A stretch of 6,132 nt of DNA, from positions 1 to 6,132 of the forward strand of contig DATFAS010000249.1 of NCBI GenBank assembly GCA_035254305.1. The letters are read 5' to 3'. How positions within the stretch are numbered: the stretch's first letter is position 1; each line of letters opens with the position of its first letter. The translations under genes were made by a program, and so were the position numbers. The notes beneath the pieces were generated by a model. It saw nothing but the letters and a program-made list of their open reading frames with translations, did not search any database and was not told where the DNA came from. The stretch is from DATFAS01 sp035254305. GTDB taxonomy: Bacteria > Bacillota > Bacilli > Aneurinibacillales > RAOX-1. Positions 5,951 to 6,132 of this stretch are shown here, in pieces.

Positions 5951-6132
5951 GATCTTTCCCCCTTCGAATGAAACCAAATCCCTAGCTCCAACGATAGTAG
6001 CAACCAAACAATGAGATCTATGCTTAAGAATTGAATAGGTTTTAACCAAATCATCTTCTCCATTAACCTTGATAGATGATCCAGCGGAAATAATTCCAGC
6101 CCGGTCTCTAAATAAAAATGTAAGGTGTGTAT
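5947..6132 (-). CDS. C-terminal end of a membrane protein, probable ABC permease (5' partial)
   Basis: The - strand frame is open from the window edge to a TGA at 5949-5947 and encodes 61 residues. The first half is amphipathic (LHFYLETGLELFPLDHLSRL), and the second contains one clear transmembrane helix (IQFLSIDLIVWLLLSLELGIWF) followed by a short charged tail, HSKGERS. The stop overlaps the ATPase start as ATGA. A last membrane helix followed by an ATPase gene fits a NosY-type or ABC-2 permease. The rest lies outside the window, so the family is inferred from position. Confidence 0.72.
   Translation of the reverse strand: MHTLHFYLETGLELFPLDHLSRLMEKMIWLKPIQFLSIDLIVWLLLSLELGIWFHSKGERS

Noticed and set aside
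1..6132. CRISPR arrays, tRNA or rRNA genes, complete insertion sequences.
   Set aside because: I saw no regularly spaced repeats, cloverleaf-like segments, ribosomal RNA sequence or transposase reading frame on either strand.

Overview
The window looks like part of a low-GC Firmicutes chromosome, most likely a Bacillaceae-type genome. This rests on the AT-rich base composition, strong purine-rich ribosome binding sites (GGAGG, GGGAGGG), ATG/TTG starts, U-tract terminators, and a lipoprotein with a short Bacillus-like signal. This assignment is an inference from sequence style; no phylogenetic marker is present. Apart from a gene tail entering from the left on the + strand, every gene runs on the - strand, so transcription proceeds from high to low coordinates.

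Right part (6132 to about 4871): the end of an operon. It holds the C-terminus of a membrane protein (probably an ABC permease), a NosF-like ABC ATPase, and a small FixH/YtkA-like lipoprotein. The three genes overlap at their start/stop codons (ATGA, then TTGA), so they are probably translationally coupled. A strong intrinsic terminator follows. The set resembles the accessory transporter genes of nitrous-oxide-reductase or other copper/anaerobic-respiration loci, but the genes that would prove this lie outside the window.

Middle (about 4860 to 3227): a single MocR/GabR-type regulator gene (GntR winged helix fused to an aminotransferase-fold domain). It has its own promoter with a clean TATAAT, a 17-nt palindrome and an 8-bp direct repeat across the core promoter, and its own terminator.

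Left-middle (3226 to 2604): a very small gene encoding only the DNA-binding half of a Fur/Zur-like regulator. The metal-binding and dimerisation half is absent. A diverged repeat of about 39 bp lies once upstream of this gene and once between it and the next operon, at similar distances from the two downstream start codons.

Left (2603 to 175): two aminotransferase genes with a 4-bp overlap, a HisC-like enzyme followed by a second fold-type I enzyme of unknown substrate. They end at a hairpin shared with the convergent + strand gene tail. The MocR regulator, the mini-Fur protein and the two aminotransferases could form one amino-acid-responsive unit linked by the repeat; this is a hypothesis from arrangement only.
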